This document shows positions 8,691 to 17,244 of a stretch of DNA of 64,000 bases, piece by piece (position 1 is the first letter of the stretch; every line of letters begins with the position of its first letter). Below the pieces are notes generated by a model. That model was given only the letters and a program-made list of their open reading frames with translations. It did not search any database and was not told the origin of the DNA. The stretch spans positions 1,860,001 to 1,924,000 of the forward strand of contig OZ271839.1 in assembly GCA_965601825.1 (NCBI GenBank), given 5' to 3'. A program made the translations under genes and the position numbers. This DNA is from HXMU1420-13 sp965601825 (lineage in GTDB: Bacteria > Bacteroidota > Rhodothermia > Balneolales > Balneolaceae).

Positions 8691-9275
8691 ATGTTAAAGG
8701 TTGGCAACATAATACTGTCTGACGATATAGCTACCACAAAGTTTTCTTGTGATACGCCAAAATGTAAAGGAGCTTGTTGTGTAGTTGGGGACGCCGGGGC
8801 ACCGGTTTCACGGGAGGAAATTCCAGTGTTACATAAAGCATATCGGGAATTAAAAAATGATCTTAGGCCGGAATCTATTGAGGTTGCCGAAAAAGATGGT
8901 GTGGTTATTGGTACCAAAGAAAAAGGTTATGAGATTTCTTGTGTTAATGGGGCCGAATGCATTTTTGTAAATTTTGATGATCAGGATGTGGCCTATTGTA
9001 CCATTCAAAAAGCCTATTTCGAGGGGAGATTTGGTTGGGAAAAACCAATCAGTTGCCATCTTTATCCTGTTAGATTAAAAAAGATTTCAGGCTTCGAATA
9101 CGCTAATTATGAATATGTTCCAAAACTTTGTTCTGCGGCTTGCTCTAAAGGACAAGAAGAAGGAACTTATCTGGCAGAATTCTTAGAGAAACCATTTGTT
9201 CGAAGATACGGACAAGAATGGTATGATGAATTTCTTGCAGCATGTGAATATGTAAGAGAAGGTGCGGATGATTAA
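8691..9275 (+). CDS. DUF3109 family cysteine-rich protein
   Basis: 194 residues. The N-terminal block FSCDTPKCKGACCVVGDAGAP is the signature of DUF3109, with further cysteines at SCVNGAECIF, VAYCTIQKAY, ISCHLYPVR and KLCSAACSKG. The spacing is close to that of YkgJ-type zinc/iron-binding proteins, so a metal cluster is likely although no function is proven. Start ATG 8691 gives MLKVGNIILSDD, the usual family start. The 3' end overlaps the first codons of rpoN by eight bases from ATG 9268, so the two genes are translationally coupled, an arrangement that suggests DUF3109 is made with sigma-54 rather than independently. Confidence 0.88.
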   Translation: MLKVGNIILSDDIATTKFSCDTPKCKGACCVVGDAGAPVSREEIPVLHKAYRELKNDLRPESIEVAEKDGVVIGTKEKGYEISCVNGAECIFVNFDDQDVAYCTIQKAYFEGRFGWEKPISCHLYPVRLKKISGFEYANYEYVPKLCSAACSKGQEEGTYLAEFLEKPFVRRYGQEWYDEFLAACEYVREGADD

Positions 9276-10773
9276 GAGTCAACAAAGCATAGGTCAGAGA
9301 TTACAGCAGGGGTTACAACAGAAATTGTCACCTCAACAGCTACAGTACATCAAACTGTTGCAGTTGAATACGATTGCCCTTGAACAGCGGATTAAAGAAG
9401 AAATGGAGTTAAACCCAATACTCGAAGAAGGGGATAACATTCAAACAGAAGAGCAGTTCGAAACCGATCTAACAGCGACTGAAAAAGAAGAAAATGAAGA
9501 TGGTGTTGAAAGTCTGGATGAACATGAAATCGATTGGGAAGAATTCAACGATAACACTGATTATGATGGGGAAACCTATTCAACACCGGTAAATCCTGAT
9601 ATTGAAGAATGGCGAGAGCTTCCCAATAAATATGAAGTCACGCTACTCGAAAAATTAGAAGATCAGGTTCGCTTACTTGATTTAAATGAGGAAGAAGAAC
9701 TGATTGCAGCACAGATTTTAGGTTCTTTAGATGAAGACGGTTATTTCAGGCGTGAACTTATTGCAGTTGCTGATAATATCACATTCAATCACGGTGTGTT
9801 TATTGAAGAAGATGATGTTGAGGAAGTTCGCAAGAAAATCCAGTTACTCGATCCAATAGGAATTGCTTCCCGAGATTTACAGGATTGTTTATTAATTCAA
9901 CTCAATCATTCAGATTCTGAAATTCCCGGACGAAATCTTGCAATCCGAATTGTTCGTGATGCATGGACGGCTTTTGAGAAAAAACATTTCAATAAGCTTA
10001 CCCAAAAGTTTAATACCGATGAGGATGCTTTAAAAGAAGCATTTGAAGCGATTCGAAGAATGGATCCTCGTCCCGGTGCAGTTTCCGATGGACTTGAAGA
10101 AACACAAAATTACATTGAGCCGGATTTTGAAGTGTATTGGCGAGGTGGAGATCAGACTGCTAGTGGAAAAGGGGAGTTTGTAATTACTCTGAACCAACGC
10201 AATGCTCCTCAACTTCGGATTTCTCCTGAATACACACAGATGTGGGATGAGATTAAAGCTAAGAAGTCCAGACCGGATGCTCAGACTCAGCAGTTCATGC
10301 GCAGTAAGATTGATTCAGCGAATTGGTTCATAGAATCAATTCGACAGCGCCAGAATACCTTGATGAATGTGATGAAAACTATTGTAGCATTACAGGAAGA
10401 CTTCTTCATGTTTGGGGATGGATTAAAACCTATGATCTTAAAAGATGTAGCTGAACGAATTGGGATGGATATTTCCACAATTTCCCGTGTAGTAAATGGG
10501 AAATACGTTCAGACCAACTTTGGAGTTTATGAACTGAAATACTTCTTTAACGAGGGATTGACTACTGAAAGTGGGGAAGAAGTATCAAATCGTGAAGTGA
10601 AAAATATACTTCAAACCATCATTGATGGGGAAGACAAGAGAAATCCACTTAGCGATCAAGCCCTTGCTGATATGCTAAATGAAAAAGGCTACAACATCGC
10701 CCGCCGTACCGTAAGTAAATATCGCGAGCAATTGAATGAACCAGTTGCCAGACTACGGAAGCAGATTATTTAA
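9268..10773 (+). CDS. rpoN: RNA polymerase sigma-54 factor
   Basis: 501 residues from ATG 9268, chosen because AGAAGG lies five bases upstream; a GTG at 9262 is the alternative. Region I is the Gln/Leu-rich helix block IGQRLQQGLQQKLSPQQLQY (near residues 5-25), which contacts activators. An acidic, poorly conserved region II follows (about 50-105). The core-binding region runs from about 130 to 300. The C-terminal helix-turn-helix region contains KDVAERIGMDISTISRVVNG, and the DNA-binding RpoN box ARRTVSKYRE is complete near the end. The family recognises -24/-12 promoters and needs an enhancer-binding ATPase; none is encoded in this window. Confidence 0.97.
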   Translation: MIKSQQSIGQRLQQGLQQKLSPQQLQYIKLLQLNTIALEQRIKEEMELNPILEEGDNIQTEEQFETDLTATEKEENEDGVESLDEHEIDWEEFNDNTDYDGETYSTPVNPDIEEWRELPNKYEVTLLEKLEDQVRLLDLNEEEELIAAQILGSLDEDGYFRRELIAVADNITFNHGVFIEEDDVEEVRKKIQLLDPIGIASRDLQDCLLIQLNHSDSEIPGRNLAIRIVRDAWTAFEKKHFNKLTQKFNTDEDALKEAFEAIRRMDPRPGAVSDGLEETQNYIEPDFEVYWRGGDQTASGKGEFVITLNQRNAPQLRISPEYTQMWDEIKAKKSRPDAQTQQFMRSKIDSANWFIESIRQRQNTLMNVMKTIVALQEDFFMFGDGLKPMILKDVAERIGMDISTISRVVNGKYVQTNFGVYELKYFFNEGLTTESGEEVSNREVKNILQTIIDGEDKRNPLSDQALADMLNEKGYNIARRTVSKYREQLNEPVARLRKQII

Positions 10774-10782
10774 CTAAATGTT

Positions 10783-10888
10783 GTCATTCCGGAATTGATC
10801 CGGAATCTGTAGGGATTGGAAGAGAAAATACTTACAAATTAGATCAACGATTCAATCCTCACAGATGCTGAATCAAGTTCAGCATGAC
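10783..10888. repeat. Structured dispersed repeat, copy 1 (about 106 bp)
   Basis: Begins GTCATTCCGGAATTGATCCGGAATC and ends with the ATGCTGAA/TTCAGCAT hairpin and ATGAC. Three helices are evident: ATTCCGGA/TCCGGAAT, GGATTG/CAATCC in the middle, and ATGCTGAA/TTCAGCAT, closed by GTCAT/ATGAC. It occupies the gap between rpoN and the convergent gene at 10900. A second copy in the same orientation is at 12127-12233. Confidence 0.88.
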
Positions 10889-10899
10889 GACTTAATAGT

Positions 10900-12111
10900 T
10901 TACTCAAGTATAAACCGATACCTCAGTTGATGAAAAGTATCTCCGTACATCATTACTTCCTCACTTTCCGGCTTAGTGTCAATAAGCATATCCTGATCAC
11001 CCCAAACCATGATGTGCATTTCGAGTGTAAGTTGATCATCTAATCTGTTAATAATTTTTATAAACTCGTTTTCCCGGTTATCAGTAAAAATTAGGTTCGG
11101 ATTGTTACTTAGCCACCAATCGGATTCTATGATTAAGGAATCAGAGTTGAAGATTTGAAAAGTGGAATCTTCATTGAATGAAAATGAAAGAAGTCCATTC
11201 TTAATATCATCTCTGGTTAATGAATAATGGTCAAAGCTCCTACCACTTGAACCACCCCATTGAGGAAGTTGTTCAGCTGATCGAGTGGTCCATTTTTTTG
11301 AAGTAAGTATACTCACTACACGATTATTTTCAGATTCATCTGTCTTTAACCTGGTTAAACTTGCCTCATTTTCATGTGTATCCCAAAATGAAGTTGCCTT
11401 AATCGCGTCATGGTTCACTTCATTAAACAATATATTTAATGTTGACCCATAGCTCCGGAAATAAACACTAAGTATATATTTCCCATTAAACTCTTTGAAA
11501 TCCCAACCATCGTATGGCTCCTCAAAAGTTAATGTTCTTAGACCTCTGACCTTCACAATTTGTGGAGCATTGAGATCATCAAATAAATGGTCCTGATAGA
11601 AATAGAATTCTAAAAAGAGAGAATCCCTCTCAAACCTCCAATATCCATTAGTGAAGTAATCATTATTGATAATTATGTCATTTACAATCTTAGTTGGACT
11701 GTTTAATCTGACTAGGGTTAAATCATTAGGTGGAATACGATTTCCAGAATTAACATATATTTCTAAGGTATCCTTAGAGTTATTTTTAAGAAAGCCACTA
11801 AAATCAATACCTCTAAATGTAGACATTAAGTCTTTACTAATGAAAACAGAATCCTCTTTTGTCAGATGATAGAAACGCCATCCATATTCAGATTCATCTG
11901 TCCAATACACATCGGGATTGATTACGTTAAAACGGTATATATCCCATTTGGTATTCGCCGATTCTGAATCTCCCATCGCATACCATTCACCTACAAATTT
12001 CCCATTCTCCACAGGCAAAATGAGAAAGTAGAATATTGAAACTAAAGAGATGATTAGTAAAGTTATTCCAGCCTTTTTCATGGCTGATTTATAAGTATTT
12101 ATTTCAACCAA
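10900..12111 (-). CDS. Unrecognised membrane-anchored protein
   Basis: 403 residues I cannot assign to a family. Residues about 13-33 form one hydrophobic segment (ITLLIISLVSIFYFLILPVE), either an uncleaved signal anchor or a signal peptide. The rest is hydrophilic and rich in aromatic residues and beta-prone stretches. Two parts look alike: residues about 30-240 and 255-403 each contain a lipocalin-like series of short strands ending in acidic loops (KFVGEWYAMGDSES near the start, LTSKKWTTRSAEQLPQW near residue 270). This suggests two small beta-barrel domains of the extracytoplasmic lipocalin-like sort, a weak inference. Both ends of the gene are flanked by copies of the 106-bp repeat. Confidence 0.6.
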   Translation of the reverse strand: MVEINTYKSAMKKAGITLLIISLVSIFYFLILPVENGKFVGEWYAMGDSESANTKWDIYRFNVINPDVYWTDESEYGWRFYHLTKEDSVFISKDLMSTFRGIDFSGFLKNNSKDTLEIYVNSGNRIPPNDLTLVRLNSPTKIVNDIIINNDYFTNGYWRFERDSLFLEFYFYQDHLFDDLNAPQIVKVRGLRTLTFEEPYDGWDFKEFNGKYILSVYFRSYGSTLNILFNEVNHDAIKATSFWDTHENEASLTRLKTDESENNRVVSILTSKKWTTRSAEQLPQWGGSSGRSFDHYSLTRDDIKNGLLSFSFNEDSTFQIFNSDSLIIESDWWLSNNPNLIFTDNRENEFIKIINRLDDQLTLEMHIMVWGDQDMLIDTKPESEEVMMYGDTFHQLRYRFILE

Positions 12112-12126
12112 ATCAAATATTTAGTA

Positions 12127-12233
12127 GTCATTCCGGACTTGATCCGGAATCTGTAGAGAATGGAAGAGATAACAAAAGGTTAATTAGATCAACGAATCAA
12201 TTCTCACAGATGCTGAATCAAGTTCAGCATGAC
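12127..12233. repeat. Structured dispersed repeat, copy 2 (about 107 bp)
   Basis: Same orientation and nearly the same sequence as 10783-10888: GTCATTCCGGACTTGATCCGGAATC at the left, the ATGCTGAA/TTCAGCAT hairpin and ATGAC at the right. The middle helix differs in both strands together (GAGAAT with ATTCTC, instead of GGATTG with CAATCC), so pairing is kept while sequence changes. Confidence 0.88.
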
Positions 12234-12235
12234 AA

Positions 12236-13141
12236 CTAACGAATAGCTAGAATCTGCTCGAACTCCTTGATTAACTTCTCTCGAACAGGTATTCCCTTTT
12301 CAAAAATGGATTGCTGAGCTAGGAGGTATTCAGCTCGACCTTCTTCGGTTTCTATTTTGATGGGCTCTAAATCCTGATCAGCTAAATCATAGGGACTTGC
12401 TTTCATATCAATCTCACGAGCTTCACAAGCCAGCTTGAATGCAGCAAAGACGGTATGAGAAGAAACCCAAGGGAAACCTTTGAATGCCCATTTATATAAA
12501 TCCATGTTAGAATGGATACAACCCGGTTGCTCCATATCAGAAAAACTCTCTCTGGAAAGCTGATGCTTATTTAATGGAACTGCTTCTTCAGTGAAAAAGC
12601 GAAAGGCATCAAAATGAGTACAAACTAAGGGTCGGGATTCTACGAAATCAGCAAGTTCTTGAGCTTCCATTCTTAACGGAACCTGGCTGTGACGAATATC
12701 TTCAGATTTATAAACCATCGCCCATTCATGCATCCCAAAACAACCAAATGAAGGTCGTTTATCACGAGTGTTTTTTAAGAGATGAAGAATCCACTCGAAA
12801 GATTTCTTTCGCTTTTCCGGGATGGATTCAGGATCCAGAAATGCATATCCGTCTTGAAAAGTCCAACCCTTTGGATTTGGAAAATCAGATGAATTATTAA
12901 TTTCAAGAACGGTTCCAACACCGGGACTCCATCTCTTTAACCATGAAGGTCGAAATGGATAATATTCGAACAAGAAATCCATCACAGGTTGTTTCAATCC
13001 ACGACTTCGTTTATCAAGATACTCATCAATAAGTAGTCCAACTTCTGAAGCATGGCGCTCAGCATCAGATCTCCATCGATACTCCGGAATTGGGTTCTCT
13101 GTAGATATTGGGATTTCTGCTTGTTCAAATTGCATCCCCAA
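12236..13141 (-). CDS. Conserved protein commonly annotated as 3-methyladenine DNA glycosylase
   Basis: 301 residues. Conserved blocks: HPVMDFLF-type segment KQPVMDFLFEYYPFRPSWL, FGCFGMHEWAMVY, CTHFDAFRFFTEEAVPLN, EQPGCIHSNMDLYKWAFK and KASPYDLADQDLEPIKIETEEGRAEY. I know these from a family in actinobacteria and others whose records carry the name 3-methyladenine DNA glycosylase. I see no helix-hairpin-helix with the catalytic Asp of the AlkA/Nth superfamily, nor the Tag zinc site, so the name may be historical. The many His, Asp and Asn positions (FDAFRFF, CIHSNMDLYKW) suggest a metal-dependent enzyme. The reaction is unproven. The start codon lies at the conserved N-terminus; no operon partner. 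Confidence 0.7.
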   Translation of the reverse strand: MGMQFEQAEIPISTENPIPEYRWRSDAERHASEVGLLIDEYLDKRSRGLKQPVMDFLFEYYPFRPSWLKRWSPGVGTVLEINNSSDFPNPKGWTFQDGYAFLDPESIPEKRKKSFEWILHLLKNTRDKRPSFGCFGMHEWAMVYKSEDIRHSQVPLRMEAQELADFVESRPLVCTHFDAFRFFTEEAVPLNKHQLSRESFSDMEQPGCIHSNMDLYKWAFKGFPWVSSHTVFAAFKLACEAREIDMKASPYDLADQDLEPIKIETEEGRAEYLLAQQSIFEKGIPVREKLIKEFEQILAIR

Positions 13142-13283
13142 AGATAAGCATTTACCTCAACTTAGAAATCTTATAAAACCAGAATCGTAATTGAAACTCT
13201 TATATCAGCTATAGAGCATTTCAATCATAAGATGGATCAAAGCTTCGTAATTTTAAGTTCTATTATTATTAAAAATTACGACG

Positions 13284-13898
13284 ATGAAAACTATTACTAA
13301 CTCTCCGATTACTCGCGAAATTATTAATCAGGCGATGGATTATGAGACCTTTAATAAACTCACTATTTCTCTACACGAGGAAGGTCGAACTACAAATGAT
13401 GACAATGCTGAAAGTATGCTCGATTACACCAAATTGAATATTCAGCGATCACAGCGTATTGATAAAAAAGGTATGATTAATGACGAAACTGCTGAGGTCA
13501 TTCAAAATATCTCAAAGCCACAGATTTGGTTTGTAATTACTGAAGGATGGTGTGGTGATTCGGCTCAATTACTACCTTATATACACAAAATGGCAGAGTT
13601 GAATAATAAAATTGATCTAAAAATTGTACTTAGAGATCAATACCCACAAGTAATGGATGCATTTTTGACCAATGGTAGTCGCTCAATTCCAAAACTTATA
13701 GTTTTGAATGCTGAAACTCTTGAACCAATTGGTGAGTGGGGACCAAGACCTGCTGAGGTTCAGGAAACCTATTTAAATGAACGAGCTGATGAAACTATTG
13801 GTGGCAAACAAGCTGCTCAAAATCTGCACGTCTTCTATTCTCGCAATAAAGGTGCTTTAATTCAGGAAGAATTTAGATCTCTTTTCAAATCGATATAA
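13284..13898 (+). CDS. Thioredoxin-fold protein with a single active-site cysteine
   Basis: 204 residues of the thioredoxin_9-like group. The active-site region is ITEGWCGDS, where the second Cys of the usual CxxC is Ser, and the cis-Pro loop is SRSIPKLIVL about 65 residues later. Helix and strand order (QIWFVIT, PYIHKMAEL, DLKIVLRD, EPIGEWGPRP) fits the fold. About 80 residues precede the domain, with several charged helices. With one Cys it cannot form the usual intramolecular disulfide; a monothiol or bacilliredoxin-like role is possible. It is cytoplasmic by lack of a signal peptide, and ends at a strong bidirectional terminator. Confidence 0.85.
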   Translation: MKTITNSPITREIINQAMDYETFNKLTISLHEEGRTTNDDNAESMLDYTKLNIQRSQRIDKKGMINDETAEVIQNISKPQIWFVITEGWCGDSAQLLPYIHKMAELNNKIDLKIVLRDQYPQVMDAFLTNGSRSIPKLIVLNAETLEPIGEWGPRPAEVQETYLNERADETIGGKQAAQNLHVFYSRNKGALIQEEFRSLFKSI

Positions 13899-13935
13899 CA
13901 AAAAAGGCAGCTCTAAGGCTGCCTTTCTAATTTTA
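13899..13935. terminator. Bidirectional intrinsic terminator
   Basis: Stem AAAGGCAGC (13903-13911) pairs with GCTGCCTTT (13918-13926) around a six-base loop. A-rich and T-rich flanks let it serve both the thioredoxin-like gene and the convergent propeller protein gene. Confidence 0.9.
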
Positions 13936-16746
13936 TTTGATGAGAGTCATTGTTCGGGATTGTTGGAATGGTGAACCACCGCTTACCGGAAATGCCTCAA
14001 TTCGATAAATATATGTTCCACTTGCTAAAGCAGAAGCATCAAAGTTAGAAGAGTATTGACCAGCACTTAAAACTTGCTGGTTATAAATACTTGCTACTTC
14101 TCGTCCATTGATATCAAAAATCGTCAGATTTACTCTGGAGTTTGAAGCTAAAGTAAATTCAATATTAGTTGACGGGTTAAAAGGATTCGGATAGTTCTGC
14201 TGGAGATTGAAAGAATTTGGAGTTTCAGCAATTTCTTCAAATTCATTAGAAACCGGGTTCCCAATCTTACCAATAAACATTCCGCGACCGTGAGTACCCA
14301 CAGCTAAGGTCTGATCAATTCGTCGATAATCTAGAGAAGAAACAATGGCGTTACCAATAATGTCTTCGCCAGCACGAGTCCAAACAGTATTTGCACCATC
14401 TAATTGATCAGTATAGAAAAGTCCTACACTTGTACCGACAAAGAAGAATTTACCGTCTGAATTTGTTGGAGTAATTGCTGCTGATCGAACGGATGGTCCA
14501 AATTCAACTTCCAGGTTTCCTCCTACTGCAATCCATGTTGCAGCCCCATCATTACTGTAGAATACACTTTCTACCTCATAGTTCGACATTACGGCAATCA
14601 ACTCATCTCCATTATCCGGGTTAACAGCAATTGCATTAACATTTGCACCGGCTTCCGAGCCAGTTAACACGGTTTGAACTTCACCATCATTTAAAGTGAT
14701 GTCATCAACTCTGAAAATCCGTGGTTGGAAAAACTCTGGATCGGATGACCCATAATAGAGTCTGTTACTTGGATTGTTTGTTGAAAATGCTAGCGCAGTT
14801 ATGGCATGCCTTGTTGTGCCCGAAGTATAAGAAGTCGCAGCCCAACCATCATTTGTGCCATTTGGGTTTGCAGTATTTCTTGGGATGGTTAGCAATGCAT
14901 CATTCTTCCATAGTCTCGTGTTCTCAACAAAGAACATGTAGTTTTCATCCGAAGGATTAACAGCATATGGATTCACAAATTCTACGTTAGAAGCGCCAAG
15001 AGGGGATAGATATGAAAAGTCAACTAGGTTATTTCCATCATAAATATACTTCAAGAGTGAACCATTCTGTCTTGAAACTACTGCAATATCTTCGCCCAAG
15101 AAGGTAAAAGTTCCATCACCTGATGATGCATCCTGAGAATTACCAGAAACCCCATCGAAATCATAAATGAAATAAGGAGTTCCATTGTCCTGGGTTCCAC
15201 CTGCAATTCTACCATCGCCTTCACCAGGATGCATAGAAATATGATAGAACTGAGTAACATTGTAACCGGCATCTAAATCCTGCCATACAACAGGTGTTGC
15301 AGTAATATCATCGGTTACACTAATCCCACCATCATGAGTACTAATAGCTCTGTTCGGGTTATCAGGATCAAATATCAGATTATGCTGATCTGGATGGTGC
15401 CCATCATACTGGCTTACATTATTTCCGAATGCATAACCACCAATCCACGTTTTATTAACTTCAAAATTTGTTGTTATGCCTTCATTATCAGTTGGAAAAA
15501 TCGTTGAGAAACCATCTGTAGAACGCAATAGATTCGTACCACCAATAAATACAGTTTCAGAGTCAGTGGGTAATACTTTACATACCAGATTATAACTTCC
15601 TTGAGAATCTAGAAATCCAACAGGATCACCGTAATCAGGGATACCAGCAGTTCTATCACTGGTTATTACATTATTGGTATCGGTAATATCAAATCGATGC
15701 AGTGTTGTTGCTCCCGTTGAACCATCAACAGTGAATACGTAAAAAATATTCGGGTTTGATTCTGATGTACCAATTGCGCCTCTAATAGGTAAATCTGAAT
15801 AACTGGTTGGTGTTACATCGATAAAAGTATCACCATCATTGGTTGAAATATAAACACCTGGTAACGAAACCGGATTATCTTCACTACTAAATGATGCAGA
15901 AACAGCAGCAATTACAACTCCGTTACTATTTACTTCTACATCTGCCCAAATATGGTCGTTTGGGTCACCCAAAACATAAGTAGATGATTGGAATCCATTG
16001 GTAGTTCTAAATATTCCGAAGGCGTTACTAGCAAAGAAAATACTTCCGGTTGTAGGGCTCGCAGACATATTGACCATGTAATCATATTGAGAACTGAAAC
16101 TCACGTCATCGTCTTCAGTTGCTGCTATCTGTGACCATGTTTCGCCATTATCTGTAGAAGTGAATATTCCGGAACCATAGAATCTAGCACCAGGTGCATC
16201 CTGTGATTGACGATATTCCCCAGTTGAGTAATACCAAGTATCAGGTGTAGTAGGATCTTGGAGTACATCAGTAACACCCAAGTTACTATTTGCATCTGAT
16301 TTCAAATCCCAGGTAACACCACCATCCAATGATTTCCAAATACCACCGGAAGCACCACCTGCAATCATAATGTTCTTGTTGCGGCTGTCCATTGCAATAG
16401 CTCTGGTTCTACCACCTACATCATTAGGACCAATTTCTTTCCATTGAAATGCCGGATTAACGGCTTTGGATCTTGCGGTACTCTGATCATATCTGTCCAA
16501 AAAATCACGTTCCTTTGCGAAAACATTTTCAGGTATTTGATTTGTTTTGGGATCGCGTAATAATCTATGGAAGTAAGCTCCACGGTCTCCCTGAGTCTTT
16601 ACTTTATCCTCAATCTCTTCTGTGAAGTTTTCATCAGTAATTACTTTTACAGTAAGATCTGAAGAGCTCTCGTTTTGATTAAATAGATAGATACCTAAGC
16701 CGAACACTATTGCGATCAGCAATACGGATGAGATAATTTTTTTCAT
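13933..16746 (-). CDS. Secreted sortilin/BNR-repeat beta-propeller protein with type IX sorting domain
   Basis: 937 residues. An N-terminal hydrophobic signal (about 4-23) is followed by a propeller built of BNR/sortilin-type blades; the typical pattern S-x-D-x-G-x-T-W recurs (SLDGGVTWD, STDNGETWSQ, SNDGAATWIA), as do GGxxGGxWKS-like strand ends. The C-terminus carries the outer-membrane sorting domain seen in type IX secretion substrates: QQNYPNPFNPSTNIEF near residue 855, then IFDINGREV and LASGTYIYRIEA. The family is annotated as glycosyl hydrolase-like or VPS10-like but catalytic residues are not obvious. Expected place: cell surface or secreted. No secretion machinery genes are nearby. 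Confidence 0.88.
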   Translation of the reverse strand: MKKIISSVLLIAIVFGLGIYLFNQNESSSDLTVKVITDENFTEEIEDKVKTQGDRGAYFHRLLRDPKTNQIPENVFAKERDFLDRYDQSTARSKAVNPAFQWKEIGPNDVGGRTRAIAMDSRNKNIMIAGGASGGIWKSLDGGVTWDLKSDANSNLGVTDVLQDPTTPDTWYYSTGEYRQSQDAPGARFYGSGIFTSTDNGETWSQIAATEDDDVSFSSQYDYMVNMSASPTTGSIFFASNAFGIFRTTNGFQSSTYVLGDPNDHIWADVEVNSNGVVIAAVSASFSSEDNPVSLPGVYISTNDGDTFIDVTPTSYSDLPIRGAIGTSESNPNIFYVFTVDGSTGATTLHRFDITDTNNVITSDRTAGIPDYGDPVGFLDSQGSYNLVCKVLPTDSETVFIGGTNLLRSTDGFSTIFPTDNEGITTNFEVNKTWIGGYAFGNNVSQYDGHHPDQHNLIFDPDNPNRAISTHDGGISVTDDITATPVVWQDLDAGYNVTQFYHISMHPGEGDGRIAGGTQDNGTPYFIYDFDGVSGNSQDASSGDGTFTFLGEDIAVVSRQNGSLLKYIYDGNNLVDFSYLSPLGASNVEFVNPYAVNPSDENYMFFVENTRLWKNDALLTIPRNTANPNGTNDGWAATSYTSGTTRHAITALAFSTNNPSNRLYYGSSDPEFFQPRIFRVDDITLNDGEVQTVLTGSEAGANVNAIAVNPDNGDELIAVMSNYEVESVFYSNDGAATWIAVGGNLEVEFGPSVRSAAITPTNSDGKFFFVGTSVGLFYTDQLDGANTVWTRAGEDIIGNAIVSSLDYRRIDQTLAVGTHGRGMFIGKIGNPVSNEFEEIAETPNSFNLQQNYPNPFNPSTNIEFTLASNSRVNLTIFDINGREVASIYNQQVLSAGQYSSNFDASALASGTYIYRIEAFPVSGGSPFQQSRTMTLIK

Positions 16747-16759
16747 GATAAGTCAGTTT

Positions 16760-17152
16760 TTATAAATCGATTATTTTTGTGATGCTCCAACTGCTGCCTC
16801 TTGAGTTCATTCCTGCTTCTTGCATAGAAATGACAGCATTAAATGTATCGCCAGCATTCATTTCCATAATGGCTGATTTCACGGCATCAATCATTCCCAT
16901 TTCAATGGGTTCATTCAGCATTATTCTGTCGGTTGATGCTCCATATCCGTGAACCTCTTTCACAGAAACGGAAACCTTGTTATCAGATAAGCTGACAAAT
17001 TCGAGCATTACTTCTGCTGATCCTACAGAGATTGGTTTAGGTTGTTCTAAACCGTCGGTATCAACAATTGGGTCTTGGCTGGCTTTTTTTGATGCACAAC
17101 CCATAGATAGTAACATTATTACAACCCCTATTCCCAGTTGTTTTAGTTTCAT
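16760..17152 (-). CDS. Small lipoprotein, unrecognised
   Basis: 130 residues from ATG 17152, which opens directly on a lipoprotein signal (MKLKQLGIGVVIMLLSMGC, Cys19); a longer frame upstream would bury the signal. The mature part has a Ser/Lys/Asp linker and then a compact mixed beta domain with VMLEFVSLSDNKVSVSVKEV, AVKSAIMEMNAGDTFNAVISMQ and a Ser-rich end SRGSSWSITKIIDL. It is 13 bases before the propeller gene on the same strand, so they may form one operon; the lipoprotein might help present or anchor the propeller protein. No family recognised. Confidence 0.7.
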   Translation of the reverse strand: MKLKQLGIGVVIMLLSMGCASKKASQDPIVDTDGLEQPKPISVGSAEVMLEFVSLSDNKVSVSVKEVHGYGASTDRIMLNEPIEMGMIDAVKSAIMEMNAGDTFNAVISMQEAGMNSRGSSWSITKIIDL

Positions 17153-17244
17153 AAGTGATGAATTAGTTAGGTAAAATTTGAGCAAACAATATGGTAAATT
17201 AAACTCTTCGAAACACTTCCAAATTGCCCAATATCTTCTAAAAA

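Noticed and set aside
14721..14960. Plus-strand frame inside the propeller gene
   Set aside because: Antisense shadow; composition is unlike neighbouring proteins and no ribosome site is seen.
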